A stretch of 64,000 nt of DNA from Vibrio diazotrophicus. GTDB lineage: Bacteria; Pseudomonadota; Gammaproteobacteria; Enterobacterales; Vibrionaceae. Below the pieces are notes generated by a model. The model saw only the letters and a list, made by a program, of their open reading frames with translations, was not told the DNA's origin and searched no databases. Each line of letters starts with the position of its first letter. Position 1 is the first letter of the stretch. The translations under genes and the position numbers were made by a program. Positions 47,921-56,606 of the stretch are shown here, in pieces. The stretch spans positions 186,001 through 250,000 of the forward strand of contig NZ_CP151843.1 of NCBI RefSeq assembly GCF_038452265.1. The letters are read 5' to 3'.

Positions 47921-47937
47921 GTAGTGAAATGAGAAGT

Positions 47938-48999
47938 TTATGAGGCGGAGTTAAAACAGTTTTGTACTGATGGCTCTGCTTCCATTTCCACTTCAAGTTG
48001 TTCCCACCATCTTACCGATTGAAATGATTCATTTAACGACATGCGTTGACCAATAACAGGCGTGACCAAAGTAACGCCTAAAGATCTTGCGAGATTAGAT
48101 GCTTTCTCAAGTGGCTCATACCAACGGTGCATAGACAAATCAAAAGTGCTGTTGTGGATTGGCATCATCATTTTGCCTTTCAGATCGATGTGCGCCTGTA
48201 AGCTTTGGCGAGGAAACATATGTACTTCAGACCAAAGTTTGTTGTAAGCGCCAGTCTCAATCATGGTTAAATCGAAAGGGCCGTATTTATTGCCAATCTC
48301 TTTAAATCCACTGAAATAGCCGGAATCGCCACTAAAGAAAATCGACTTTTTGCTGCTGCGAATAACCCAGCTTCCCCAGAGGGTCTGATTGCGATCCGTC
48401 AAGCCTCGGCCAGAGAAGTGTTGAGTGGGTGTGAAAGCAAATTCAACAGAACCTCGGTTCGCACTGTCCCACCAACTAAATTCCTGAATCTTGCTGGCAG
48501 GTACGCCCCATTTCTGCAATAAAGCGCCCACTTTTGAGGGAACGAGAAAATGGTCAACTTTGTTCGCCAAGCTTTTTACAGCGGCTTTGTCTAAGTGATC
48601 GTAATGGTCATGGCTGATTAACACCACATCAATGGTTGGCAGATCCTGAATGGAGATGGGTGGCTGGTGGAAACGTTTTGGTCCTGCCCATTGCACCGGT
48701 GAAGCGCGGTCACTGAAGACAGGGTCGGTAAGGATCCACTGACCATCGAGTTTCATCAAAATCGAAGAGTGACCAAGTCGATAGACCACATCATCGTTTT
48801 CAACTTCCAGCTGTTCGTTAGTGATACTTTGCACCGGAATCGGCTTTTTTGGCACTGTATCCTCGTGTTTCTCAGTCAGATAAGCCCAAGAGATAGCTAA
48901 GAAATCGCGAATGCTGTTTTTGTTATCCACTTCGTGGTTAGCAAATTTGCCATCAAGTGCTGCTGTATCTGAGACTTGATTGTTTTCAACTGTATTCAT
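47938..48999 (-). CDS. Metallo-beta-lactamase-fold hydrolase (NAPE-PLD/UlaG-like)
   Basis: 353 residues. Metal motif HDHYDH (about 134-139), then HSSILMKLDGQWILTDPVFSDRASP (about 77-101) and WGSWVIRSSKKSIFFSGDSGYF (about 209-230), ending with a short helical tail. Resembles the NAPE-phospholipase D-like hydrolases. Substrate unknown. AGGAGA ribosome site. Divergent from a TetR gene with palindromic operators, so likely repressed by it. Convergent with ctaB by 17 bases. Confidence 0.88.
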   Translation of the reverse strand: MNTVENNQVSDTAALDGKFANHEVDNKNSIRDFLAISWAYLTEKHEDTVPKKPIPVQSITNEQLEVENDDVVYRLGHSSILMKLDGQWILTDPVFSDRASPVQWAGPKRFHQPPISIQDLPTIDVVLISHDHYDHLDKAAVKSLANKVDHFLVPSKVGALLQKWGVPASKIQEFSWWDSANRGSVEFAFTPTQHFSGRGLTDRNQTLWGSWVIRSSKKSIFFSGDSGYFSGFKEIGNKYGPFDLTMIETGAYNKLWSEVHMFPRQSLQAHIDLKGKMMMPIHNSTFDLSMHRWYEPLEKASNLARSLGVTLVTPVIGQRMSLNESFQSVRWWEQLEVEMEAEPSVQNCFNSAS

Positions 49000-49098
49000 T
49001 GTCTTTCTCCTGTAGCCAAGTGAAAAGTTTCCTTACTTCTGAGCTCTATGATCGAATAGAGATATGAAACGTTTGTGACGTTTCTTAGAACTTTTAAA

Positions 49099-49156
49099 GT
49101 AAACTATACGGTGTAGTTTACGTATTTTTGATGAAAAGTAAACTGAGTAGTGTAAT
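49099..49156. promoter_or_regulatory. Palindromic operators between hydrolase and TetR genes
   Basis: At 49099-49121 a near-perfect dyad: GTAAACTATAC, one centre base, GTGTAGTTTAC (11-bp arms, one mismatch pair). A partial copy starting GTAAACT lies at 49138-49156. They sit in the divergent promoter region and are probably the TetR operator. Confidence 0.7.
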
Positions 49157-49185
49157 ATTGCTGTCAGAATTATTTTTCAAGACAT

Positions 49186-49809
49186 ATGCAGAACACAGTG
49201 ATGAAGAAAACTCGAAGTGAACTAAAACGTGAAGCGATATTGTTGGCAGCAAAGGAAGCTTTCCGAGAGTTCGGGGCACAAAGCACCAGTATGGATAAGA
49301 TTGCGGCGTTAGCGCAGGTTTCCAAGCGCACCGTGTATAACCACTTTTCGTCAAAAGAAGTGCTGATCATGACCTTACTGGCAGACTTGTGGAGTGCAAC
49401 GGCTAACCTTGTCGATTCTGATCAGCTAATGTCACTGCCAATGGAAGAGCAGTTAGAACAATTGCTTTACAGCGAAATAGAAATTCTGTCGTCAAATGAG
49501 TATATCGACCTAGCGCGAGTGGTACTCGGCTACTATCTTTATCGCCCCGATGAGTTGATTGAACAATCTGAACTGATGGCAAAAAAAGAGGGGCAGATCC
49601 TCAGTTGGCTTAAACATCAGATTTCGTTAAAAAACCTTGATATTCAGGATGTTGATCTCGCTAATGGTCAGTTGCACAGCCTAGTTAAAGGTGGTTGCTT
49701 CTGGCCGCAAGTTATGGGGGTTAAATCCAGTTTGTCAGACCAAGAAAAGCGCTATTTGGCACAGCAAACCACGTTATTCTTCATCAGTCATTACGGGTGT
49801 AAAAATTAA
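49186..49809 (+). CDS. TetR-family regulator divergent from the hydrolase gene
   Basis: 207 residues (or 202 from a second ATG at 49201). N-terminal HTH with EAFREFGAQSTSMDKIAALAQVSKRTVYNHFSSKEVLI (about 24-61), then helical ligand domain. Likely autorepressor and repressor of the metallohydrolase gene across the palindromes. Ligand unknown. Confidence 0.85.
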   Translation: MQNTVMKKTRSELKREAILLAAKEAFREFGAQSTSMDKIAALAQVSKRTVYNHFSSKEVLIMTLLADLWSATANLVDSDQLMSLPMEEQLEQLLYSEIEILSSNEYIDLARVVLGYYLYRPDELIEQSELMAKKEGQILSWLKHQISLKNLDIQDVDLANGQLHSLVKGGCFWPQVMGVKSSLSDQEKRYLAQQTTLFFISHYGCKN

Positions 49810-49986
49810 GTTACACCATTTCTATTTTGTAAATATTTTCTGCATATTGCATTTTATTTAAAATAATGGTTGCACATGTCTGCCTAGGTAGATTAAGTTA
49901 CGGACTGAGGAAACGAGACTGCCAAAGGATTTGCTATTCACCGTTCAATAGCACCAGCAGCAAAGCAAAATAGGAAGAAGTAAGCG

Positions 49987-51039
49987 ATGTATCAAACCGA
50001 CGATGTAAATATTAAACGAATTAAAGAATTATTACCCCCAGTTGCCGTATTAGAAAAATTTCCAGCGACTGATGTTGCTTCTTCAACAACGTTTCAAGCG
50101 CGCCAAGCAATCCACAACATTTTGAATGACGAAGATGACAGACTACTCGTTATTGTTGGCCCATGTTCTATCCACGATACAGAAGCGGCGATCGAGTACG
50201 GTAAGCGTTTGAAGAAACTGCGTGATGAGTTAAGTGGTCAACTTGAAGTTGTGATGCGTGTTTATTTTGAAAAACCGCGTACAACAGTGGGTTGGAAAGG
50301 TCTGATCAACGACCCATACCTTAACGATACTTACAAGATTAATGACGGTTTACGCATGGGTCGCAAGCTATTGCTTGATTTGACAGACATGGGTATGCCG
50401 ACTGCGAGTGAATTCTTAGATATGATCACTCCGCAATACGTGGCTGATTTAATTAGCTGGGGCGCTATCGGTGCTCGTACGACTGAATCACAAGTACACC
50501 GTGAACTGGCTTCTGGTATTTCATGTCCGGTTGGTTTTAAAAACGGTACTGATGGCAACATTAAAATTGCTTCTGATGCGATTCGCTCAGCTGAGTCATC
50601 ACACCACTTCCTATCAGTCACTAAATTTGGTCATTCAGCGATTGTTGAAACAGCAGGTAACCCTGATTGCCACATCATTCTTCGCGGTGGTAAAGAGCCA
50701 AACTACAGCGCTGAACATGTTAGTGACATCAAGAACCAGCTGGAAGCGTCTGGTCTGCGTCAAAAAGTGATGATTGACTTCAGCCACGCAAACAGCTCTA
50801 AACAATACCAACGTCAAATGGTTGTAAGCGAAGATGTGAGTGCACAAATCGCTGGTGGCGAACACGCAATTTTCGGTGTGATGATTGAGTCACATCTTGT
50901 TGAAGGTCGCCAAGACTTAGTCGATGGTCAAGCGCCGACTTACGGCCAGTCGATTACAGATGCATGTATTGGTTGGAATGATACCGAGACTGTATTGCGT
51001 CAACTTGCTGATGCGGTAGAAAAACGTCGTAAAGGCTAA
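49987..51039 (+). CDS. aroG: 3-deoxy-7-phosphoheptulonate synthase, AroG type
   Basis: 350 residues. Class I DAHP synthase: condenses PEP and erythrose-4-phosphate, the first step of the shikimate pathway. Marks: GPCSIHD (about 59-65), YFEKPRTTVGWKGLINDP (about 93-110), FKNGTDG (about 184) and IDFSHANSSK (about 258). N-terminal IKRIKELLPPVAVLEKFPA fits the Phe-regulated AroG form. The leader (about 49810-49986) holds the sequence TGTAAATATTTTC, a weak TyrR-box-like candidate. AGGAAG site. Confidence 0.93.
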   Translation: MYQTDDVNIKRIKELLPPVAVLEKFPATDVASSTTFQARQAIHNILNDEDDRLLVIVGPCSIHDTEAAIEYGKRLKKLRDELSGQLEVVMRVYFEKPRTTVGWKGLINDPYLNDTYKINDGLRMGRKLLLDLTDMGMPTASEFLDMITPQYVADLISWGAIGARTTESQVHRELASGISCPVGFKNGTDGNIKIASDAIRSAESSHHFLSVTKFGHSAIVETAGNPDCHIILRGGKEPNYSAEHVSDIKNQLEASGLRQKVMIDFSHANSSKQYQRQMVVSEDVSAQIAGGEHAIFGVMIESHLVEGRQDLVDGQAPTYGQSITDACIGWNDTETVLRQLADAVEKRRKG

Positions 51040-51060
51040 TGCATAAGTGCATAGATGAAG

Positions 51061-51088
51061 AAAAGGCTCTCAATTGAGAGCCTTTTTT
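51061..51088 (+). terminator. Intrinsic terminator after aroG
   Basis: Perfect 11-bp stem AAAAGGCTCTC / GAGAGCCTTTT with AATT loop, followed by T-run. Only three bases before the convergent MATE stop, so it serves both strands. Confidence 0.88.
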
Positions 51089-51090
51089 GA

Positions 51091-52416
51091 TCAGGAAGTT
51101 TGAAGCGTATAGTTCTGTTCTATCTGTTTCAAAGTTCTTTGATATACCCACCAAGCGGTGCTGCCAGCCAATAAGTTACCGATAAAGGCACCGATAAACA
51201 GACCTTGTAATCCGCCGAACTCAGAACCTATCCATAGACAAGGCAGGAAGAAGATAAACAGCCTTAATGCTGAAATCGTTAAAGCGATGTAAGACTTACC
51301 CAAAGCGTTGGACACTGACACCATCAGCATACAAACCCCTAGCGAACCTAAGCTTAACGGTACAATCATTAAGTGCCAGTTCAAGATAGTCTCGACACTC
51401 GCTTCGCTGGTCATCAGTGATGCCAGAGGCGTGGATAGCACGATAGTAATCAGCGCAATAGCGAGTTGGGAAATCAGAATAAAGCGAATGGCAATATTCA
51501 CCAGCTTCCTGATATCCGCGAGCTTTCCTGCGCCCAACATTCTGCCGATCATCGGTGGCATTGACATAGTCAACGCCAATACCGCAACGATAGCAAAAAA
51601 TTCAAAACGTGAACCCAGCGCCCACGCTGCAACCGCTGTCGCGCCAAAGCTTGCTAGTAGTTTAGTTGCCAGCATAGAGGAAAGCGGTGGTAACAATTGG
51701 CTCAGCATTGCTGGCCCCATGATATGCCCGATAGATTTCACGCTAGCGACAATATCCAGATCATGCCATTCGTAGCTCATCCAGTGCTTGTTATAAACTT
51801 TTGGTAAAACAACGGCCACACCGATGCCGAATGCCAGAATGGTTGCGATTGCCGCGCCATTAATGCCGAGATCGAACACAAAGATAAACAGTGGGTCCAA
51901 CACAAGGTTTAATACGCTGGTCACCATCATCATGGTGCCCGGAAGCATAGTATTTCCGTTGGCACGACAGACACTGTAAAGAAAATACAGAACTGCGCCT
52001 GTCCACGCGCTGATGGCCCACCAAATCCAATAGACATCAATAATCAAATAGATGGTTTCAGGAGCATCAAGCAATGAAAGAATAGGGTATCGAAGTGCGT
52101 AGATGAGCAGACCGAAGATAGCGACGCAACCGCTACCCATTGCCAATACTAAACCGCCTAACTGTTTAGCGTATCGTGTCTTTTCAGCCCCTAAAGCCTT
52201 GGAGATTACAGCTGTTGTAGCAATGCCTAGACCGACCTGAACGCCGATAATCACCATTTGCAATGGCATAGTGAAGCCTTGCGTAGCAAGCGGCAAAACA
52301 CCAAGTTGACCGATAAATGCACTATCGACTAACTGAAAGCTCATTAGTGACAGGACGCCAAAAAGCATCGGCCAAGTCATTTGAAATAGCTGATTAGATA
52401 ATGATGGAGGATTCAT
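51091..52416 (-). CDS. MATE-family efflux protein
   Basis: 441 residues, 12 predicted membrane helices. Start LSNQLFQMTWPMLFGVLSLMSFQLVDSAFIGQLG and the second repeat MLSQLLPPLSSMLATKLLASFG are DinF/NorM-like. Exports cationic or phenolic compounds by Na+ or H+ exchange; substrate not deducible. Single gene, weak ribosome site. Confidence 0.9.
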   Translation of the reverse strand: MNPPSLSNQLFQMTWPMLFGVLSLMSFQLVDSAFIGQLGVLPLATQGFTMPLQMVIIGVQVGLGIATTAVISKALGAEKTRYAKQLGGLVLAMGSGCVAIFGLLIYALRYPILSLLDAPETIYLIIDVYWIWWAISAWTGAVLYFLYSVCRANGNTMLPGTMMMVTSVLNLVLDPLFIFVFDLGINGAAIATILAFGIGVAVVLPKVYNKHWMSYEWHDLDIVASVKSIGHIMGPAMLSQLLPPLSSMLATKLLASFGATAVAAWALGSRFEFFAIVAVLALTMSMPPMIGRMLGAGKLADIRKLVNIAIRFILISQLAIALITIVLSTPLASLMTSEASVETILNWHLMIVPLSLGSLGVCMLMVSVSNALGKSYIALTISALRLFIFFLPCLWIGSEFGGLQGLFIGAFIGNLLAGSTAWWVYQRTLKQIEQNYTLQTS

Positions 52417-52518
52417 TAGTGAATTATGATCTTAGTTGTTTTGAGAATGTTAATGACGTTTATTATGAGCCAATGTAGCCGCTATTGGTACCTTGAAAAG
52501 CCAACTAATAGGTCAGAT

Positions 52519-52548
52519 AAAGAAAAAGCGCCTCAAATGAGACGCTTT
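52519..52548 (-). terminator. Intrinsic terminator after the Aer-like gene
   Basis: Stem AAAGCG-CTC / GAG-CGCTTT with AAAT loop; on the minus strand a T-run (the A-rich 52521-52527) follows it. 16 bases beyond the stop of the minus-strand receptor gene. Confidence 0.75.
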
Positions 52549-52564
52549 GAAAAGAGTTCATGTC

Positions 52565-54121
52565 TTATAAACGGCGGAACTGTTTAACAAGTACACCTTG
52601 TGAAGCTAGGTTAGAAACCAGTGCCTTACACTGCTCATGGGTGTCATTTGCTAGCAATAAAGTAGCGGCTGAACCGTCGCTGATAGACTGCACACTTACG
52701 TTCATGCTTTCTGTTACCCGTGCCATTTCATCTACTGCTGTCGCTATATGTTCGTTTCTTTGAGCAATATCGGCCATCTGCGCCAGCAGAGCTTTAAGTT
52801 TGTCACCAGATTCATTTGCACTGTTCACACAACTTTGTGAAAGCGAGTTACCTTGACTGATCGCTTCCACCGCTTCGCGTGTGCTGCTCTGAATGGTTTG
52901 AACAATATTTTGTATTTCACTGCTGGATTCTGAACTGCGTTGCGCCAGTTTGCGGACTTCATCAGCAACTACGGCAAAGCCGCGACCTTGCTCTCCTGCT
53001 CGTGCTGCTTCAATTGCAGCGTTTAGCGCAAGAAGATTGGTCTGATCCGAAACACTCTGAATGACTTCTATAACCTGTCCGATGGTTGCACTTTGGGCAG
53101 AGAGTTTTTCGATAACAGTGGTAGCAGAATCTAGCTGTTTGGCTAACTGAATAATCGAACCCACAGTATCTTCGACAGAATCCATGCCTTCACTCGCAGC
53201 TGTCTGGGCGCTGTTTGCGGCTGCTGATGCGGCTTGCGCGTTATTTGCAATTTCGTTGGCTGTCGAGTTCATTTCGGTAATAGCGGTAGCCACTTGTTCA
53301 GTTTCGCGCGCTTGACCATCTAGGTTGTCAGCAGTGTGGTTGCAGTTTACGGATGATGCTTTTGCCGCTTCAACCAATTGCAAATTCGAGTCCTGAATTC
53401 GACCTACTACCGCGTTTAATTCAGATTGACGCATTTTCAGCGCAAGCTGAATTTCTGAAATGTCATCCACTCGCTTGTTGTAAACAAGTTCCATTAATGG
53501 GTTATCAAACACTTTACGCGCCGTTTCCGTTACTCTTTCTAAACGACGAGTTAAGCTGTAGCTGGTCACGATACTCAGTAGCAGCATCATTGGGACACCA
53601 GCACCAGTCAAGAAATGATCTACTGCGGCTGCAATGACTGCGGCGCCAAGAAATCCTACTGTCATACGCTGCCATAAGCGCGTTCTAGGTAACTTGAGCT
53701 GCCAGGGCGTTTTGTTAGCACGGATTTGCGAGTACACCTTTTCCGCATTCTCAACATGCTCGCGATTAGGTGACAGGCGGACGGATTGGTATTCAACAGT
53801 CTTACCATTTTCAATAATTGGAGAAGCAAAAGCATCAACCCAGTAGTGATCACCAGATTTAGTTCGGTTTTTAACCAATCCCATCCAAGATTGGCCGTTT
53901 TTTAAATGTGACCACATGTCCTGAAATGCCGCTTCTGGCATGTCCGGATGGCGAACCAAGTTATGAGGTTGACCTACCATCTCTTCTAGGCTGTATCCGG
54001 CAACTTCACAAAACTCTTCGCTAGCATAAGTGATATGACTATTGGGTTGAGTAATAGAGAGTAAGTTGTAATGAGGAGGGTAAAGAACTTCTTTTTGTGT
54101 AACAGGTTGATTAATACGCAT
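52565..54121 (-). CDS. Aer-like energy-taxis chemoreceptor (PAS-TM-HAMP-MCP)
   Basis: 518 residues from ATG 54121. N-terminal PAS (about 15-110) with GYSLEEMVGQPHNLVRHPDMPEAAFQDMW (FAD-binding PAS of Aer), one or two membrane segments (about 150-190, MLLLSIVTSYSLTR), HAMP-like region and signalling tip DQTNLLALNAAIEAARAGEQGRGFAVVADEVRKLAQRS (about 350). It probably senses redox state through FAD. Confidence 0.9.
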   Translation of the reverse strand: MRINQPVTQKEVLYPPHYNLLSITQPNSHITYASEEFCEVAGYSLEEMVGQPHNLVRHPDMPEAAFQDMWSHLKNGQSWMGLVKNRTKSGDHYWVDAFASPIIENGKTVEYQSVRLSPNREHVENAEKVYSQIRANKTPWQLKLPRTRLWQRMTVGFLGAAVIAAAVDHFLTGAGVPMMLLLSIVTSYSLTRRLERVTETARKVFDNPLMELVYNKRVDDISEIQLALKMRQSELNAVVGRIQDSNLQLVEAAKASSVNCNHTADNLDGQARETEQVATAITEMNSTANEIANNAQAASAAANSAQTAASEGMDSVEDTVGSIIQLAKQLDSATTVIEKLSAQSATIGQVIEVIQSVSDQTNLLALNAAIEAARAGEQGRGFAVVADEVRKLAQRSSESSSEIQNIVQTIQSSTREAVEAISQGNSLSQSCVNSANESGDKLKALLAQMADIAQRNEHIATAVDEMARVTESMNVSVQSISDGSAATLLLANDTHEQCKALVSNLASQGVLVKQFRRL

Positions 54122-54365
54122 TGTGTTGAGCACCCTAAAAATAATTCAAAAATGTACACCTAGCGTTTGACGAGATTTGTAGTTAAAAGACGTCGCGTAC
54201 TTATTATTGTTGTAGGGCTTATGATTATTATTTGCTCAATTTATACTCATGTCACATTAGAAATGCAATCACCAAACAGGATGTAGTTTTAAAACGGGAT
54301 GTGCCTCACTAAATTTGTGCTACTGGTCTGATATCGAATGACATCAGACCGTCTGAAATACATTT

Positions 54366-54749
54366 TTAGTCAAGGTAGGTCCAGCTGTCAGCGCCATCAA
54401 AATGTCGAATTTTGATACTGTTTAGCAGAGCTGGCTTAAACATGCGGTAGTTAACAGCGAGCCGATCGTTGTCAGATTTGCTCGCTGATGAATAATGAGT
54501 AATGCAACCACAGTTTTTGCAATGGTAGAAGAGAATCTCTTTATCTCCCCAACTGTAGCTTTCCACGCCGCTCTCTTTTACCGTGAGAGTGACTTGCGAC
54601 TGTTTGAAATATCCCCAAATGGAAGCGTAACGTGAGCAAATGGAACAGTTACATTCTGTGGCTGTTTTTGAAGGGTAGGGAATGGTTAATGTGACATTCC
54701 CGCAGTGGCAACGGCCAGTAAGCATTTCTTCACTGTCAGAGTGCGTCAT
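54366..54749 (-). CDS. GFA-family (CENP-V type) zinc protein
   Basis: 127 residues. Zinc-binding Cys pattern CHCGN (about 14-18), CNCSICSR (about 34-41) and CKNCG (about 76-80). Family members bind or activate small adducts such as S-hydroxymethylglutathione; substrate unknown. Lies 9 bases after the trmY gene, AAAGG site, so cotranscribed. Confidence 0.88.
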   Translation of the reverse strand: MTHSDSEEMLTGRCHCGNVTLTIPYPSKTATECNCSICSRYASIWGYFKQSQVTLTVKESGVESYSWGDKEILFYHCKNCGCITHYSSASKSDNDRLAVNYRMFKPALLNSIKIRHFDGADSWTYLD

Positions 54750-54758
54750 GTTTTACCT

Positions 54759-55355
54759 TTATTCACGCATATCAAGTTCGTTGTGAATAAGCGTAATACA
54801 TTGGGAAGCAAATAGCATTTTTGGACCTAAGCTGAGTTTCTCAACGCCTAACCGTTTCAGTGAATTACCGGTTTTCTTTGGCATCGGAATATGATCAGTC
54901 AGAAGGAAACAAGGGTTTGGACCAATGTCGATGGTACGAATGGATTCGCCTTTCTTATCCATCATATACATAGAATGTGTATCAGCCAGCTTAGTGATCA
55001 AGGCTTCGAAACTGATTGTCTGCACCGTTAGACCAGGTTGCACTTCGCGAATTTGTTCTTTGGTCATACCAAGAGATTTATCCAATGCTTTGACCAACAG
55101 AGCAATTAACGCCGATTCGTGGAAACCGCCAACATCGCTGATGGTGTTCGCATCAATAGTGATGGTACGCGAGTAATCTTGGGTACTTTCCAGCACGAGG
55201 TGAATAACAGCATCTTCACGGTGCGACTGAGCGGTGAAAATCGCGTTCATAATACCGTGTGCAAGAATTTCAGCGTGGGCTTTGCCACCCACTTCAGCTT
55301 GCAGTTTTTGGCTATCGGTTGGGGCTGAACGTGCTCTAAGAACAAAAGTACGCAT
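54759..55355 (-). CDS. trmY: TrmY-family RNA methyltransferase (SPOUT)
   Basis: 198 residues with SPOUT-type knot end GPKMLFASQCITLIHNELDMRE (about 177-198) and N-terminal MRTFVLRARSAPTD, the TrmY/Mja-1640 pattern. Archaeal members methylate pseudouridine 54 of tRNA. Bacteria usually have ribothymidine there, so the target here is unknown. GAGG site before the ATG. Confidence 0.85.
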   Translation of the reverse strand: MRTFVLRARSAPTDSQKLQAEVGGKAHAEILAHGIMNAIFTAQSHREDAVIHLVLESTQDYSRTITIDANTISDVGGFHESALIALLVKALDKSLGMTKEQIREVQPGLTVQTISFEALITKLADTHSMYMMDKKGESIRTIDIGPNPCFLLTDHIPMPKKTGNSLKRLGVEKLSLGPKMLFASQCITLIHNELDMRE

Positions 55356-55400
55356 TGGGTTCCTCTAATGTGTAGCGAAATTAGGAGACAACAAAAACAC

Positions 55401-55425
55401 AAAAGGCCGCATATAGCGACCTTTT
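55401..55425 (-). terminator. Intrinsic terminator after the cold-shock gene
   Basis: Stem AAAAGG-CGC / GCG-CCTTTT with an ATATA loop and one mismatch; minus-strand T-run corresponds to the A-rich 55391-55400. 29 bases after the cspA stop. Confidence 0.75.
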
Positions 55426-55453
55426 CACGTCAATCCGAAGATTGTAAGCAAGC

Positions 55454-55663
55454 TTAGATAACAGTTACGTTAGCAGCTTGTGGGCCTTTTTGGCCGTTTT
55501 CAACAGTGAAAGAAACCTTTTGGCCTTCTTTCAGAGTTTTGAAACCTTCTGCAGTGATTGCACGGAAGTGTACGAATACGTCTGCGCCGCCGTTATCTTG
55601 AGCGATGAAACCAAAACCTTTAGTTTCGTTAAACCATTTAACGGTACCAGTAGTGTTAGACAT
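55454..55663 (-). CDS. Cold-shock protein, CspA family
   Basis: 69 residues, one OB-fold. RNA-binding motifs KGFGFI (15-20) and VFVHF (29-33). Acts as RNA chaperone; cold or growth-phase control probable. GGAG site upstream and a long leader of 150-200 bases. Confidence 0.93.
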   Translation of the reverse strand: MSNTTGTVKWFNETKGFGFIAQDNGGADVFVHFRAITAEGFKTLKEGQKVSFTVENGQKGPQAANVTVI

Positions 55664-56089
55664 GATGTCTCCAAATCTTAAAAAATTAATCTATTTAGCC
55701 AAAAGAAGGCGCTTATTACTTAGGTGACGTTTGAACAAAATGCTTCTACATATAACTGGCTAAACGCTAGTACCGGAAGGTTTCCTTCGCACAACCTATC
55801 GAGCGTGAATCGATTGGACGCGCGCATAATAACGCAAGTACCCGTAATAAACTAGCGAATATTTCAAATTAAGTGAAAGCACGCACACTCAAACGAAAAC
55901 AAAGTAAGTTTAGACCATAATTATGTAACTTTTGTGGCTCTGTAAAGTTATTGGGTCACGTTTTAGCCGATTGATTGAAGCTGATGCCAAAAATTTTTGC
56001 AGTAAACAATGATTACCGAAAACTTCGATGCACATAAATAGCATATGCTACTTATCATTTACATTGTAAAAGGTTAGGAACGTATTGAT
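55664..56089. promoter_or_regulatory. Leader of cold-shock gene and divergent promoter region
   Basis: About 425 bases between the cold-shock and thioesterase genes. The part near 55664-55850 is probably the long 5' leader typical of cspA messages, read on the minus strand, with several inverted pairs (for example CCGGAAGGTTTCCTTCGC near 55772-55790). No cold-box sequence could be assigned with certainty. Confidence 0.5.
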
Positions 56090-56509
56090 ATGAAGCATTT
56101 CCATAAATCACATGTCATGTGCGCGGTGTGTGGTAAAGAAGAAAACAACTACTACTCATTGGGTGCGGAATTTAAGGTGGAAGAGGACCATACCGTTCAG
56201 AGTGATTTTGCGGTGTTACCTCGGCATCAGGGTTACTTTGGTTTATTGCATGGAGGAATAGCGAGTTCGTTGCTTGATGCAGCAATGACGCACTGTTTGC
56301 TTAGCCAGCAAATCACCGCGTTAACTGCTCAGTTAGATGTGCGCTATCACAGCCCGATAAAAGTCGGTGATCAAGTCAAGGTTGTTGGCGAGCTGTTGAC
56401 GGTGAAGCGAGGTATCTATTTCTTAAAAGCGTATTTGAAAGTGGGGCAAGATACACGTGTGTCTGCAAATGGAAAATTTATTGCTTCAAAGCTCGCGGAG
56501 CATCATTGA
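56090..56509 (+). CDS. PaaI-family hotdog thioesterase
   Basis: 139 residues, single hotdog fold. Conserved segment GYFGLLHGGIASSLLDAAMTHCLL (about 43-66) with the HGG turn and catalytic-site Asp. N-terminus holds CxxC (CAVC, about 11). Hydrolyses acyl-CoA; substrate unknown. Single gene. Confidence 0.85.
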   Translation: MKHFHKSHVMCAVCGKEENNYYSLGAEFKVEEDHTVQSDFAVLPRHQGYFGLLHGGIASSLLDAAMTHCLLSQQITALTAQLDVRYHSPIKVGDQVKVVGELLTVKRGIYFLKAYLKVGQDTRVSANGKFIASKLAEHH

Positions 56510-56513
56510 AAGA

Positions 56514-56541
56514 GAAGCTAACCAAATAAATGGTTAGCTTC
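56514..56541. terminator. Hairpin after the thioesterase gene
   Basis: Perfect 11-bp stem GAAGCTAACCA / TGGTTAGCTTC with AATAAA loop. A degenerate second copy (AGCCTC...GAGTTAGC) follows, then a T-rich stretch. Probable terminator of the thioesterase transcript; may also end the converging dld message. Confidence 0.55.
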
Positions 56542-56606
56542 TAAATAATTAGCCTCTAATAAAGAGTTAGCTTCGTTTCTATTCGTTAGGATCTACACAT
56601 TCGTTT

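Noticed and set aside
49810..49986. Possible riboswitch or attenuator leader before aroG
   Set aside because: Only 177 bases with no visible peptide rich in aromatic residues and no strong stem-loop; only a weak TyrR-like string is present.
51308..51775. A 155-residue open frame on the plus strand
   Set aside because: It is antisense to the well-supported MATE gene, with no ribosome site or family likeness.
56514..56580. Three to four copies of GCTAAC/GTTAGC after the thioesterase gene, considered as a repeat array or attachment site
   Set aside because: The copies are short and irregular, and are explained better as one terminator hairpin with a decayed second copy.
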